Source: Diatrype stigma
Taxonomy: Eukaryota; Ascomycota; Sordariomycetes; Xylariales; Diatrypaceae
Reading direction: 5' to 3'
Length of the DNA stretch: 64,000 bases
NCBI GenBank assembly: GCA_022225965.2
Contig: JAKJXP020000150.1
Coordinates: forward strand, 19,398 to 83,397
Shown in pieces: positions 10,293-22,698 of this stretch. The stretch's first letter is position 1. Every line of letters begins with the position of its first letter. The position numbers and the translations under genes were made by a program. Below the pieces are notes generated by a model. That model worked only from the letters and a program-made list of their open reading frames with translations. It was not told the DNA's origin and searched no databases.

Positions 10293-12889
10293 AATGAAGG
10301 GGCTATACGTACACAAACGATGCTGAGGATCCGGCAATTTCAAAGTGTTAGATTCATAGTTGAAAAGGTAAACGCCCCCATGATCGAAAGACATTAATGA
10401 TCTCTCCGAAAAAAAGGGGGTGAGTGGTCATGGCGCAAGGTCGCATTGAACGGCGCAACGAGCAAGTTCTGCCATGCCGTTCGGCGCCCCCAATAGCATT
10501 TCACTGAAAAGGACCTTCTTGAATGACTGTGTAACCAAGCCAAAGGCAATATGGTTGCATTGTGGTAGTAGCACAACAGATGATTACTATGCCTCTCTTC
10601 TCGACTACATCTTTTTTTAGGTGCCTGGGAACGACGCAGCTCCTTAGGCGCTCGCCATATGATCCTTGGCGTTCTTCAGCTCCTGTAGGCTTACAACTAC
10701 CTTGCAGCCACGCAGGCTGCAGGTGCAGAGCTGACACCTGGACTTCAATGTCATTATTTATATGTGAGCAGATTATATAGCAGCAGTGGTTGAAACTGTA
10801 TGGCGAAAATGGGTTTTTGCGTTGCCTTGTTCTGTTTTGCCTTCGGACGTGGAAAAGGTGTGTTAAGATGGCTTCAGGCTTAACGTCCAATCAAATTGAT
10901 GTATTCTTCCCGTATTACTCTTGCTATTGCACCATGCCATCAATTAAAGTCATATTCTGTAGTCAAGTTTCTCGGGCATCAAGCTCTACAACTATATGGA
11001 TACTCTATTATTTCTCACGACACTGGTTATAACTGATGCGATTCGATGGGCAAGATTTGGAGATTATCGGGAGACGAGTCTTTCCGTTCGTAACCTGGGT
11101 AACGGGGGTGTTCGTCGTACAATACATATTTAATGAAACGTCCATGGGTGCATGGTGCCTAAACATTTCTTCGGGTGCGATGCAGGACAGTACAGTTGGC
11201 GGCCTTATCTTAGACGAGACTATATAAGCATATAATCAAAGTATATAAATAGGATAGATAGAAATAGTATTTGGGGATCAACATCTATAAGACAGGTGCC
11301 CCGTCTAGATTCGATGACTCGTCGTTTTTCACTTCCTATCACATGATCTGTCTGACTTCCTTGATTACCCTGACTCCAAAACTGTAGCTTTGCGTGGACT
11401 TCTATGCCAATCCAGGGTCCTTCATCTAATAGAATATGTAATCGTAAAGTTCGCCCCGAGTATGAAGGCCTAGGTATTTATACCGCAGGTATTTTCAAGA
11501 GTCTTGGACCCTTTAAGGAGCTTAAACCCATCAGAACCTGGAAACTTGATGCAAGGTATTCTATACACAGCACGACTTGACGGATTGCTTGTGAGACAAT
11601 GCTAGCTTCTGCGCCTCCTTGAAGTATGTTTTTTCAGATACGCGTACGCAACATGGTAGCTAAGTCGTTGATGCCATTTCCCACATTTCTGTTCATCGGC
11701 CCACGACAAAAGCCGATAACTAATTACCAAATTGGACAACAGACAATAAAACCCGATATGCAGAAGGGAAAGGAATACTTCGCAAAGTTTAGTACTGACG
11801 CCTTTTCCCTGGCCAGCGCACCCGACAATCCCCAACAGCCAATCTCCTGCTTTCCCCTGAACCCTGCCCTTTTACCACTGCCCAGACGAGATGCTCGACC
11901 TTATTCTATGTCCAGCCAGAGTGAACTTGTATCTAGTGGATCACGGCCACGAAAGGTATCACCTCCTCTTTACAGTCGAATCCGTTGTCTACAACACCGC
12001 CCAGAACCAGAAAGAAGGGAAGACAAGAAACGCGAGACGACGGGCAGACTAAGGTTCCAAAAGACCGACTGGTGTACAAGTGATTATAACACTACCCCAT
12101 GTTCCTTACAACAAGACAGGTTTCCCGACAGCGAGTTCCTGTCAGGTAATATGTGCGAAGACGGGGCCAGCCCCCTAGAGCAAGGGTGGTATGATCCATC
12201 GAACGAGCTTGCGTACGTATATGTGTAGGATAGAAGGTGATAGGGGTCGCAATCATGAAGAAAACACGAGCTATCGGATAGGTCGGATGGGCGGATGGGC
12301 GGATAGAGCGCGTATAAGGTGGCGAAGACGCCACAGGCACACCGATGGGACTGGGAATCGACCCGTCTTCGTATTTCCTGGCCATGATAGATTGAGTTCT
12401 AACGCGCTCTGCATCCGAGGGGCATAATCCAGGATCAGAGGAAGGCCCGACGCATCATGTGGCTTGAGTTGACAGGAAAGAAAACAAAGAGATGTACGTG
12501 TGTGTGTGCGTGCTTGTAGAACCGATAGTGATAGGGATAGAAATGGTGCCCAACGGCCTGATAAAATAGATGGGCAAGATTTTGATTTGATTTTAAGGCA
12601 TCGGATACGCCACCGACAATGCAAGAAATGATTGGGGTGCTGTTCTTTTGAAACAAAGACACAGGGGGGAACCTCTACGCAGACGGCTCTTGGCAACGAC
12701 GATACGACGATAATGGCCGCCAGCCCTGTACCTGACAGCAAAGCGTGGTAGCTGCCCAACCACACCTGGATGGGCTGGCTGGCTAACCCCGCCCTTCCCC
12801 CCCTACCCTAGACAGGTCGCACGACATAGAGCCATCGCCCTAAGTCCCCTGACCAACCGGAAGCGGAGGTTGCGTCGAGGAGCGGTAGA
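10293..12889. other. Intergenic, 2.6 kb
   Basis: This holds the upstream region of the rhodopsin-domain gene and the downstream region of the Zn2Cys6 gene. Several open frames exist (for example 200 codons at 11626-12228, plus strand), but they show no recognisable domain, no codon bias like the neighbours, and no splice continuation. I see no RNA gene here. Confidence 0.5.
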
Positions 12890-14330
12890 TCATCCCCCAC
12901 CTCTAAGGCTTCCCGCAGATCGCCGGTGGCTTTCTGTATGTAAGTGCGAGCCGCCGTGATGGTGGCCACTTCTCGTTACCGCTGTCGTAGCTCCGTCAAT
13001 GGCGGCGCCCTGCGATGCTGCTGACGACCCCGAGACTACGTACCCTTGAGCCGAGGCATGGGCGTGGGTGTGGCCGTGGCCGTGGGTGTGGCCGTGGTGG
13101 TGAGATCCGGGTACGTAGACGTGTCCGTTCGAGAGCGTGCTAGTCGGGCTTAGGGTTGCGCTCGAATGCGAATCCCGCCTGGCGCTGTCTCGGTCGTTGT
13201 ATATGTATCCGAGGCTCGTGCCGGAGTCGTCCGTCGGCCGGAGGGATTGGTCGCCTGTGTGGTACAAGGTATCCGCGCTGCTCGTGCTGCTGGACTGATA
13301 CGCGGTGGTGGTATCAGATTGGCTGGCTGACCGGTGCGGGATGCTGGAAGGGACGGTGCCCGTAGCCGCGTAGGATCCAGAGGATTCGAAGCTCGAGTTC
13401 AGCGAGCCGTATGCATCGGTAGTGGACGAAGACGCGTGGGGAGCACTGGGTTTCGAAGAATAGAGCTCTGGGAGACCATCGGTCCTATAAGAGGGGCTCG
13501 CCAAGGTCCTCGTAACCTGAGGAAGAAGGCGGTCGGAAGGGACAGCGCGTGCGGATGAAGTACTAGGGAGAGAGTCCGCCATCCCAGAGAGCGAGAAATT
13601 CGGGGAGTCGTTGACGGCTGGGCGGTGCACCAAGGGTCCGTAGCTATACCCAGAGGCTTCGGGGTCTACGTAGACCGACTTGCTAGAGCCGTAGCGTCCG
13701 TAGCTCTGCATCATATGGAACGAGGCGTCTTGGCTCATCATCTGGTAAGGGTGGTATCCCACGTATTCCACTCCATCCTCGGGAGGGTTCGCGCTTGTCC
13801 ACCCCGACACCCCTGAGTAGTACCCCTTGTTACCATAGGCGTACGATCCCTGGCGGTACGCCAGCATATCTCCCGCCGGCAGTTCGGCGGGGTACTGGGA
13901 TACGGAGTGGAGTGGGGACACGGTCGCGCGAGCCGAGAAGGCTCGGGAGGCATCGATGTTGTACGGAAAGTCCTGATCCTTAAGCGGGGTTTCGGTGGAG
14001 GACACCTGCGGAAAGGGAAGATAGGTCAGATGACACGAGATCGGGACGGACGAGAGCCGAGGCAGCACGATACCCGTAAGAAGAGACATTGCTCGTGGCC
14101 TGCATTCTTGCAGTTTGAACATTGGCCGCCGTGTCCGGGATCGCCGCTGCACCGGATCTTGCGTTTGCGGCACCGATTGCACTTCATGTGGCCACAAAAG
14201 TTAGCATAGCCGTTCTTGTTCTGACCGACTAGTTGTAGAGACATCCCGTATTGAGGGAAGGGATACCTACCGCTACCGCGATGCGCTTGCGCGGTTGTGA
14301 GTTTTCCGAATCTTGGTCTCGTTCTGACAT
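12890..14330 (-). CDS. Zn(II)2Cys6 transcription factor
   Basis: Three minus-strand exons, 14330-14271, 14181-14074 and 14005-12890, encode 427 aa. After a basic leader ending Q-P-R-K-R-I-A-V-A, exon 2 is almost exactly the binuclear zinc cluster: Cys21, 24, 31, 41, 44 and 52 with spacing CX2CX6CX9CX2CX7C, and the usual basic RCRKRKIRC core. Such proteins bind DNA as fungal-specific regulators in the nucleus. The rest (about 370 aa) is low-complexity, rich in Ser, Tyr, Gly and Thr, with a YRQGSYAYGNKGYY segment that I believe is conserved among relatives, and a His/Gly run (about residues 365-380) near the C-terminus. No fungal-specific middle-homology domain is visible. The intron 1 branch site GCTAAC is clear. 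A 22-nt T run lies about 130 bp upstream of the ATG. Its regulatory target is unknown. Confidence 0.9.
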
Positions 14331-15791
14331 AATGGGAGTTCGAGAGTCTTGGTTCGGAGGCTGGAGACGGCGATCTTGATGGCCAAGGGGATACGGCGGG
14401 CCAGCACGGCTATATCGTCTACCTACTTCACTGGAAGGATAGCAAGCCGGAGTCACCATTGTATTTTTTTTTTTTTTTTTTTACTTTTTGTCACCTATAA
14501 TGTCCAGCTGGAGGATGGGAGAGGGGGGGAGGGGCCTAAGGGGGTGTGAAGGGGGAGACAAGGCCTCGTCTGTCTCCCGAGAAGGTCACGTTCCTAGCCG
14601 GAGGGGCTTGTCAGAGCCAAGGAGAACCCGTCTCGCTCTGCGACCGCGCGCAAGAGATTAATGAGAGGCACGATGCCAGATCGACTAGAGAAACGTATCC
14701 GGGAGGAAGGGAAGGGAAGGAGGCGAGCGGGTTGTTTGAGCTAGGCGTGAGATATCTCAGCCCTGAAATCTCAGCTTGATGAGTTCGAGGTTCACCAGGT
14801 CTTTCTTGTTGTCAGACGCTGATGTTTCAAAGAGCTGATCATCAAACTTGGCGGTATGTTGGAGCCGAAGGGAAATGTTGTCATTGTAGTAGTTTGGGGG
14901 GGATGGGGAGAAGAAGGGGAGGAGGCTGCAAGTTCCATTGCTGTTATACTTCGTACGACTGTGCTCAGACATGGCTCGACGTCCTTGTTTGCAACTCACT
15001 AAACAACGATAGAAAGTCTCTTCAAGGTCTAGCACCTAGAGGATGTTACTTCGAAAGACCCAGCAGACGAAGCCTCTGACCAGAAAAAAATCATGGCAAG
15101 GTGGTTTAGATGGGCCTGGTGTACGGTAACACAGGCCATGGTTTTAATGCGGGATGGTGCATGTACCTGTAAAGTGAGGGCATGCATGAGATATGACTGC
15201 CATGTGTGGCTGCAAGTCCAAATGTCTTCTAGTAGTATCCGATGCATGTCATGTCCCTGTCTCAACGTTGAAGAATCTATACAAACAGTCAGGGGTCACA
15301 GATCCCAGGGGCGATCTACTAAACGAGGTTGAGGCGCAGTATAGATGGCCAATCTCGATTCGATCTCTACGTGGATGCTATACAGAGGCATCTTGAAGAA
15401 GGCTTATATTGGTCTGAGACCGTCCTCTATTTGATTCGTGCTGGATTGCGCTGTCCTGAGACGAGTCCAGGGACCTGGTCTCACTCCGTCAGATGCGGTG
15501 GAGACGCATGGGAGCAAGGTCCTAGCCCAACTGGGGATGCAGTCTTCTAGAAATAGCAGATGTATATGTTCCCCATCAAGCTAAGCTAGGGTGTATATCG
15601 ATGTGCGTGCCGGTGAGAGAGAAGGGGGAGTAATATGCCACATCGAGCAGCTCCAGGCAGTACGGGATGGGATGGCTTAGGAGAGCGCGAAGTGAAAAAT
15701 GCAAAATGCAAACGGCACTGCTGGAGTTGTGTGTGTCTGCAGCGCGCCCTCCGTAGCAGTAGCAGATCTGACAGATAACGAATAGCTAGTC

Positions 15792-15833
15792 ACCTTCGTC
15801 TAAGGTCGCCTGGGGTCGCCTGGGGCCGCCTGG
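15792..15833. repeat. Short tandem repeat, GGTCGCCTGG-like unit
   Basis: Three adjacent copies of a GGTCGCCTGG-type decamer with small changes. No function is evident. Confidence 0.6.
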
Positions 15834-17833
15834 GCCATGCTCCCAGAGCAAACATGACGAGGCTCTCTCATCGTGACTTGCTTCAACGGCTCTCGTCCTA
15901 CTGGGTGAGCAAACGTGGAGTGAAACAGAAACTAAGTTACTCCTAGCTGGCCTGGCGGGAAGTCCATAGCCCATAGGTCAAGACATAGCTGAATGCAAGA
16001 GAGTTCTTCGTACGTGACGCAAATATTCGTAACTCGTTGCATAGGTGCATCGATACCTCGTATGACATTACGCGTGACGAACACTCCATCTCTGAGCAGA
16101 ATCTCTGAGCTCTAGTTAAACCATGCTCGCTTCGTCTTAGAGCCATGCAGGTTGGCATGGCAGGTAGGCAAGTTCTCGGCGGGGTAAATTAGCTACTGGG
16201 TAGGTAGGAGGAGTTACAGAAAACCTCACCATCGCCCGAAGTGCTATACACCGAAGTCATTGGTCCGCTGGGCATGGGATAGCACCGGGGGTGTCCTGTA
16301 CGAAGCATGCAATGCACAGTCTTCACCGGGAAGGGGAAAGGGATGGAATATGACAGGGCTGATCCATTCGCCATTCGAGGCACGACAGCAAACTCTTCGC
16401 CTTTGCTATGAGTCGAAGGGCAGCAATGCCATGCCATGCCATGCTATACCATGTTTGCTGCCAGATGTTCTGCAAGAGGTATACCATCACCTCCAGTCCC
16501 AGCACGACGCAAACGAGGAGTCTGGAGGATCGCAGATCTGATAGTGGTGACACGAACCTGCTCCGCTGGATTCCGGCTTCCTCGCTCGGCGTTTGATGGT
16601 GCGACCTAGGATGGACTCCCACTCTCAGGGCTTGCGCTTGCTTTGTCAAAGAGCACATAAGGCCACCATGCTCTGATCATGTCTGATCATGCTTAGGGTG
16701 GAGGCGACACCTTTCCTTGGGCTTCACTGAGTCACTTGACACGGCTAGAGAATAGGCATGGTAGAAACAAAGCCAAAACGCTTAGACAAGAAGGCGAGGC
16801 AAGATCTGTGAGGCCTGCAAGACCTGCGCGAAGGGATGCTGCAACCAAAGAGAATAGAATAACGTGCCGTGTCTATGTCTATAGGCAACCTACGGAAGAT
16901 TTGCGGGTCAATGAATCTCTAAGAGCTCTGTGACCTGTCAGTTCTTTAGTAGCAGATATCTGCCTGATGAACAGAGAGATGGTGGATCGAGTCGATAGGA
17001 GCAGCAGATAGGGTTGAGGCCAGAGATCCGATTTGAGGATCCTATCGAGACCTGTAGCGCTAGGCCTGGTACCCTGAAAACCCTGAATATGAACACTGCG
17101 AACAGGGATAAATAAGCAGATGTCTTGCAGAGATAGATGACATATCTGCAGAGCATGCGGGACGAGCCTTGTAGTTTGCAGATGCCGCGCCGGCCTTGTC
17201 TAGCTGACCATCGCTCACATCTCATCGCTCACCATGGGGGGACGCTCGTCAAGCTCGGCATTACTTCGACGGGGACATCTACGCATTATCCATGTCGATA
17301 TAGAGCAGCGAATGGCACCCACCAATGAACCGAGAGGAAAGCCCAGACGTACACGCTATAACCGGAGAGTCGGGGCTCCAGGAAGCCAGTTGACCAGTGC
17401 ACAGCCTATGGTGACTACGGCCTCATGAATGGTCTTTTGCCTCCGTAGGCTTCTACCCGTAGACTGTGATTGGGCCAACCAGAGCATATAGACCGGAAAG
17501 GACATACTTCTCCACCAATGAGCATTATATTGCTAGGACCGAACTTGTATAGCTTCTAACCAGAACGGTATGTTTCGTTTGAAGGGCTTCGTGGGGGTCC
17601 AGCCAATGGCTACCTCCTATTTTAAGGGGGGGGTTATCGGCTGACAACCACGGCAACTCGTGTCGAAACTGAGCGAGCAGCTTGCAAAACCCCATCAGTG
17701 GCAGCACGGCATGAGATCAAGAGAGTAGTGCCAACCGAGGAATTACACAACCAATCCGGGCAAATAATATCTGATCAAGCTGTCGGGGCGCAACAACAAC
17801 AAAAACAAAGAAGACACCACTCGTCACTGGCAG

Positions 17834-17895
17834 GCCACAGTCCACGGCCCACAGTTCACAGTCCACAGTCTATACTCCACAGTCCACACTCCACA
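17834..17895. repeat. Degenerate CACAGTCCAC repeats
   Basis: Five or six imperfect copies of CACAGTCCAC/CACACTCCAC follow one another. This is a simple decayed minisatellite in the gene desert. Confidence 0.6.
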
Positions 17896-19737
17896 TGGCC
17901 GATAGCTGCTGCTGCTAACGGAAATTTTCGCCCAAGGGTGACGGGCTCTTGCATAGGCCGCTGCCACTCATTTCTTGAGGGACCTGCACTCAACCGCAGT
18001 CTGTATCACTTACCACGAATGTGATTGGCTGGGTTCTGGCCACAGGTCTACAAGAGCTTGGGGAGGGGGGTAAGAATAGATGTGATTGCGTCAATCGCCA
18101 TCGCAGTGTTAGTGTTAGTCCGATGAGAATACGCCGGTTCCCATTGGTAGGCAGTCCAATGCGACCTCCTCAGAGCCCCCTCCGGGCCAATGGGCATTTT
18201 TAGCTCTGGGTGGAAGATGGGGGAGGGGAGATCAGAAGTGGCGCTGGGCTGGGCGTTTCCCCAGAAATCGGATATGTTTCAGAGCTGCCGGGTCTACTCT
18301 ACGACGCAAGATATAAGATGTAATGTGGGCGGGCTCAAGCCTGACGGACTGTCGTGTAGGTTGGTACGGTTGGCGACGCACGACAGACGGTGCTCCTCGC
18401 CCTCTGCAGTGCCGCTGTCAAAGAATAAACGAATAAGCGGACCGTGAATGTCCATGTCCAAGTTGCTCTGTGACTGACACAGTCGATACTTGAAGCAGTA
18501 CATACATAGCTAGGGATTCGGCGCTTGGTTTGGTTCGCAGCATACATATGCAACTTGACATGTATACTACATGTCTCCCTTCCCCCCTCCCCTTCCCTCC
18601 TACTCTCCCCTCCTCCACTCGTCTTCCCTCCGCACCGATCTCTCTTTCCCTAGTGCGGCTCTCATATCTATAATACATCATCCCCACGCCTTCACAAAGG
18701 ATGGATCCAGCCGGAGTTCCGGTAACTCTTAACGGCCTAGGATGAATCGAGGCGGAAAGGGGCATCGAAAGCGAGGAGGTCAGGACATCTGGTTGGCCTC
18801 TACCAAGCCCGTCTAGCATCGAGCGTAGCAAGGACCCTTTGAAAGTAGATGTAGCCATCCAGAGAGACCAAGACAAGAAGGAACAAGACATGAATGATGC
18901 TGAAGCTGAGATCTCGGTCCGGACCAAGCAAAATGAGAGAAGCTAGGCGGTTGTGCCAGTTGCGTGACACAAAGGCGGGGCCCCCTTGCGGCCAACGGTC
19001 CAACAGGCGAGCGGCATTGAAGGAGGGAAAGGCATCGGAGGTGTCGAATCGGGGGCGATGTAGGAACCACTTCCGAACTGCGCGGGTACTTATTTCGATC
19101 GTGAGCTATATAAATAGGGAGGAGGCCGTGGGGTCCAGATGGTCCTGAACATGTCCATCCAGGGGTTCCAGGTAGTAGTTAGGCAGAGGCAGAGCCAAAG
19201 GCGCAGTGAAAGATCGGCACCGCACTCTCACAAATCTCAGTTAAGCAGGTAGCTCGTGAGCCCCCACATCGGGAGAGACATCATGTCGCGCTTAGGGCCT
19301 GCAGAAGTCATGTTGTTGGCCTCGGTCGCACCAAGGAAGATGCAAGTTCCCACGATATCTGAATGATACTGGAGCCAACTCTAGCCACTCCCAGTTCATC
19401 CATCCAACCTTCCAGCCCATCCGCAGGACGAAGATTCGATGTCGGACAGACGACAGCTGATGTTAGCAGTGCAGCCACTTGGCGCGTTCAAGTCAAGGCC
19501 CCTTCGGGGCGGATAAGGGTTGCCGATAAGTTTTGAAAGATAACCAGGGCCAGGGTGATGGGGTGACATTGGTGCCTGACCGAGATGTCATGTAGGAGCC
19601 GGTAGCTACCAGGTATGGGAAGATCATCTGAAGGTCCAGAGACACGTACATAACTGCATGGATTAAATACCAGTAACGTGGTGGAATCCATCCATCACAG
19701 ATTGTACATAGACCGGGCTCTCGGGGACACACGTCAT

Positions 19738-19815
19738 CGTCCCTTTATTTTTCTTTCTTTTTTTCCTTTCTTTTGTCCTTCATTTTCCCTCTTCTTCGTT
19801 TCTCACTCTGATTTC
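19738..19815 (+). promoter_or_regulatory. Pyrimidine-rich tract
   Basis: A CT-rich run of about 75 bases (TTTCTTTCTTTTTTTCC and similar) resembles the tracts that precede transcription starts in filamentous fungi. No coding sequence follows it downstream, so any transcript from it would be non-coding or unannotated. Confidence 0.3.
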
Positions 19816-19969
19816 TCGAGTGCAGCGGCAGGCGACGTAAACTTACGCGCCCCTTGCATTACTTACCCGCTTCCATTATTCCACGGGGTTTCTTCAGGAG
19901 CTAGATGGTATCCGAGTCATAGGTTATATTACTCAGACAAACATATGGAACCCTGATTCAACATGCCCA

Positions 19970-20014
19970 TATCCAGGCGTCCAAGCGTCCGGGCGTCCGG
20001 GCGTCCAAGCGTCG
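19970..20014. repeat. GCGTCC tandem repeat
   Basis: Five copies of a CCGGGCGTCC/CCAAGCGTC unit in tandem. No function is evident. Confidence 0.65.
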
Positions 20015-22698
20015 GAGAACATACATATGGATGTCATGATTAGGGTGTTGCTGTCTATAAAATTACACACGGCAAATTGGCAAGTACACCTCGTAAGAAG
20101 GAGACATGAGGGTATGTAGCACGGGACCGCGGGAAACACGATGGCCTGAGAGCATCAGAGATTTGGTGTGGCTGGATGAAACCTCTGCTCCTGTGGCGGT
20201 GTATTCGAATTCGAGTAGTCAACAACACCCTTTTATACCTTAATACAACATCCGGGACGTTTCGCGGAGTTGCGAAGCAGTCTTATTATTTGTAATCTTG
20301 TACATTCCCAAAGCTTGAGTCTAATACAGTCAGTGCTACCAGTATACTATAATAGACTGGGAATGTTGCACATATATTGGAAGTACTCCTTTGTCGCCCC
20401 TTGTCATCTGGCCATTTCAAAAATGACACCTCAATATATGGACCGTCTCGACTCGAGGCTAACTAGGGGCCGGCTCAGCATCTACCCGCATACAGCAAGC
20501 AAGTCGCTTGGCCACCCCTAGTCCTCGAGATTCCCTCAATACCCTCTGGGTCATTGATTGCAGATACCATATGAATCGTGATGCCATTCGGGAGCCACTG
20601 GGCTAGTGAATTTTTTACAGTTTCGCCAGTGTTATAGACAGGTTTTGCAAGACTTTAGGTTAGATGAATCCTTTTTAAGGGGGGCTATATAGGCGCAGTT
20701 GACTTAAGTATTTTAATGCCTTCTATACCCATCCAAAGACGCTTCGAAAGGCAAAAGTTATACTACTCTTCGAATAAGACATGCCCGCCTCCGTGTTGTT
20801 GAACTGCAGCAAAAGTGGAGTTGCCAGAATTATGACTATTCTGGATTTCATCCCGTGTCTTATTCCATCTATATTGAACTGATATCCTTCTACCCAGTTG
20901 TCTACGCTGCTAGACTCACCATTTGTGCAAATCACTTGGGGGACGCTTGAGCAAGTATAGTCCCTCCGGTTCCGCCGGTTACGTAGCAAGCGAAATCGAA
21001 TGACATCTTGATCGTTTGTCATTAGCAGACAATCCAAATCCAACTAGATCTAACGTCACCTCGGATGATGAACTAGCCTCTTGTCAGACAGGACCGCAAG
21101 ATGCTTCAGCGTCGGTCCGAGACGCGTTCGTCTGTGATATAATGTCAACGCTTGATGGTTCTTGTTCAGCTTTAAACCCGGTAAAATACCACATTCTTTT
21201 CTACTTCAGAACATCCACCGAGGCTTTTTTCCCAAGGACTTATTATGGTCCATAATCACGAACCCCTCATCATTCCTGCATATTATCACCGCCCACACGT
21301 ATTAATACATACTTAGTGTTGCAGGTCAGTGGCTCCATCCGGGGATAGGGGCTAGGATCAGCTCCATGGGAGCGGTATAAACTTGTATTTGAACATCCCT
21401 TCTGTATACCAACCAAACCGCTCCTCTGGCTCGAGCTCAGGGAGCTGGTATCGAGTCAGACAACTATCACTTTTTGCTGTATAGTCCATTCTCTATATGA
21501 TCAACTCAAATAGCATAGTAAGTGAGATGTATAGTGATGATGGGAGCGCCCAATTTTGCATCCTTCCTCAACAATCGCTCATGTGGAATACGCTGCTGTA
21601 TGATCAACATAATTACCCGGGCAAGGGTTCATTGGCCGGTGAAGTCGGAGCTGAGATGAATATGAATGACTTGGGAGACTAGGTAGTGAGCCACAGGAAG
21701 ATTGCAGAATCAGCAGTGCGGCGCCCGACGCAACATTCCTTCTTCACACTAGAAAGAGCACGTTCACCGATAGTATTATCATTGGAAATGGCAACGAAAT
21801 AATACCGTGAGGGCGAAGGGCAGGGGGAGTAGGTTGATGTATCAGGGCCACAGGGTCGTTAGTTACTGATCTCTATGTATGAAGGTCTGAAAGAATAAAG
21901 GAAATCTTTTATCAACCCTAGCACGTTTAGAATGTATCGTCTGAGTTAGGGGAGACCATGATGAACTGACTATTCGGAAGTTCTGGGATAGATTGAACAG
22001 ACATATAAAACCCGAAGTCATGGAAGTCGTCAACTTACAAGAATGTCATTTCGATGCCTAAGGCGTGCTCGAACTCATCCAAGGGTCGATCTGCTGACAT
22101 GCCATTCGACCTATCGCCCCTTTGGCAAGTACCTAGTACTCATCTCAGCCCGGGCTCCATTCAATGAAAAGTGCAAATGGTAAGTCATCATCTTCAACGG
22201 CTGGTAAGCACCGTAGTCCGGGTGTTGAGATACTTCCTCTGTGTGCAGTCAAAAGAGCGATAATACCGAGACTACGGTTTTGGAGCGAACGTGACCATGG
22301 AACATGAGGCCAGGGTGCTGTGTATGTATGAAGGTATCAAGATTGACCACGAGCATGTGAAACTAGGTCTCGTGACGCACCGACTGTAGGTGAAAATAGA
22401 CTACATCCTCGTCCAAGCAAGCAGCTCGTATATTGTCAGAGGCTAGGTTTACGTCCCAAGCAAAATTATAGGGGAGGCCGGTTGTAAAGGGGGGGATGCT
22501 GCAAGGCGCCTTGTAGAATCATCGGTAGTTGTCCTGAATTAGTATTATATTGGTAGCAATGGGTATCGAGACCACGCTACCAGAGCCAGCAATACCCCTA
22601 TTGACCACGGTACGTCCACGTCCACGTCCATGACGGCACAGTACAGTGGTTAAGGCGATTTCTTGACAATAGTCGAAGCGTGACTTATTGGGGGCCAT

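Larger units (their letters stand above)
14331..22698. other. 8.4-kb stretch without a recognisable gene
   Basis: No open frame here combines length, a recognisable motif and splice continuity. The longest (18418-18927, minus, 169 codons) is low-complexity. Composition is normal, not RIP-like. Visible items are a T run (14461-14482), short tandem repeats (15792-15833, 16428-16455, 17834-17895, 19970-20014) and two pyrimidine-rich tracts (18569-18657 and 19738-19815) of the type found at fungal promoters. Non-coding transcripts or the extended promoter of the flanking regulator gene are possible but not shown by the sequence. Confidence 0.5.

Noticed and set aside
11626..12228. 200-codon plus-strand open frame
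   Set aside because: No recognisable motif, mixed composition, no conserved-looking blocks and no splice partners. Likely chance.
18418..18927. 169-codon minus-strand open frame in the gene desert
   Set aside because: Part of it is the complement of a pyrimidine-rich tract (Arg/Glu/Gly repeats). No domain is seen.
15000..22000. tRNA genes
   Set aside because: I looked for GGTTCGANTCC-type B boxes with matching acceptor stems in the gene-poor regions and found none convincing. A covariance search could still find one.
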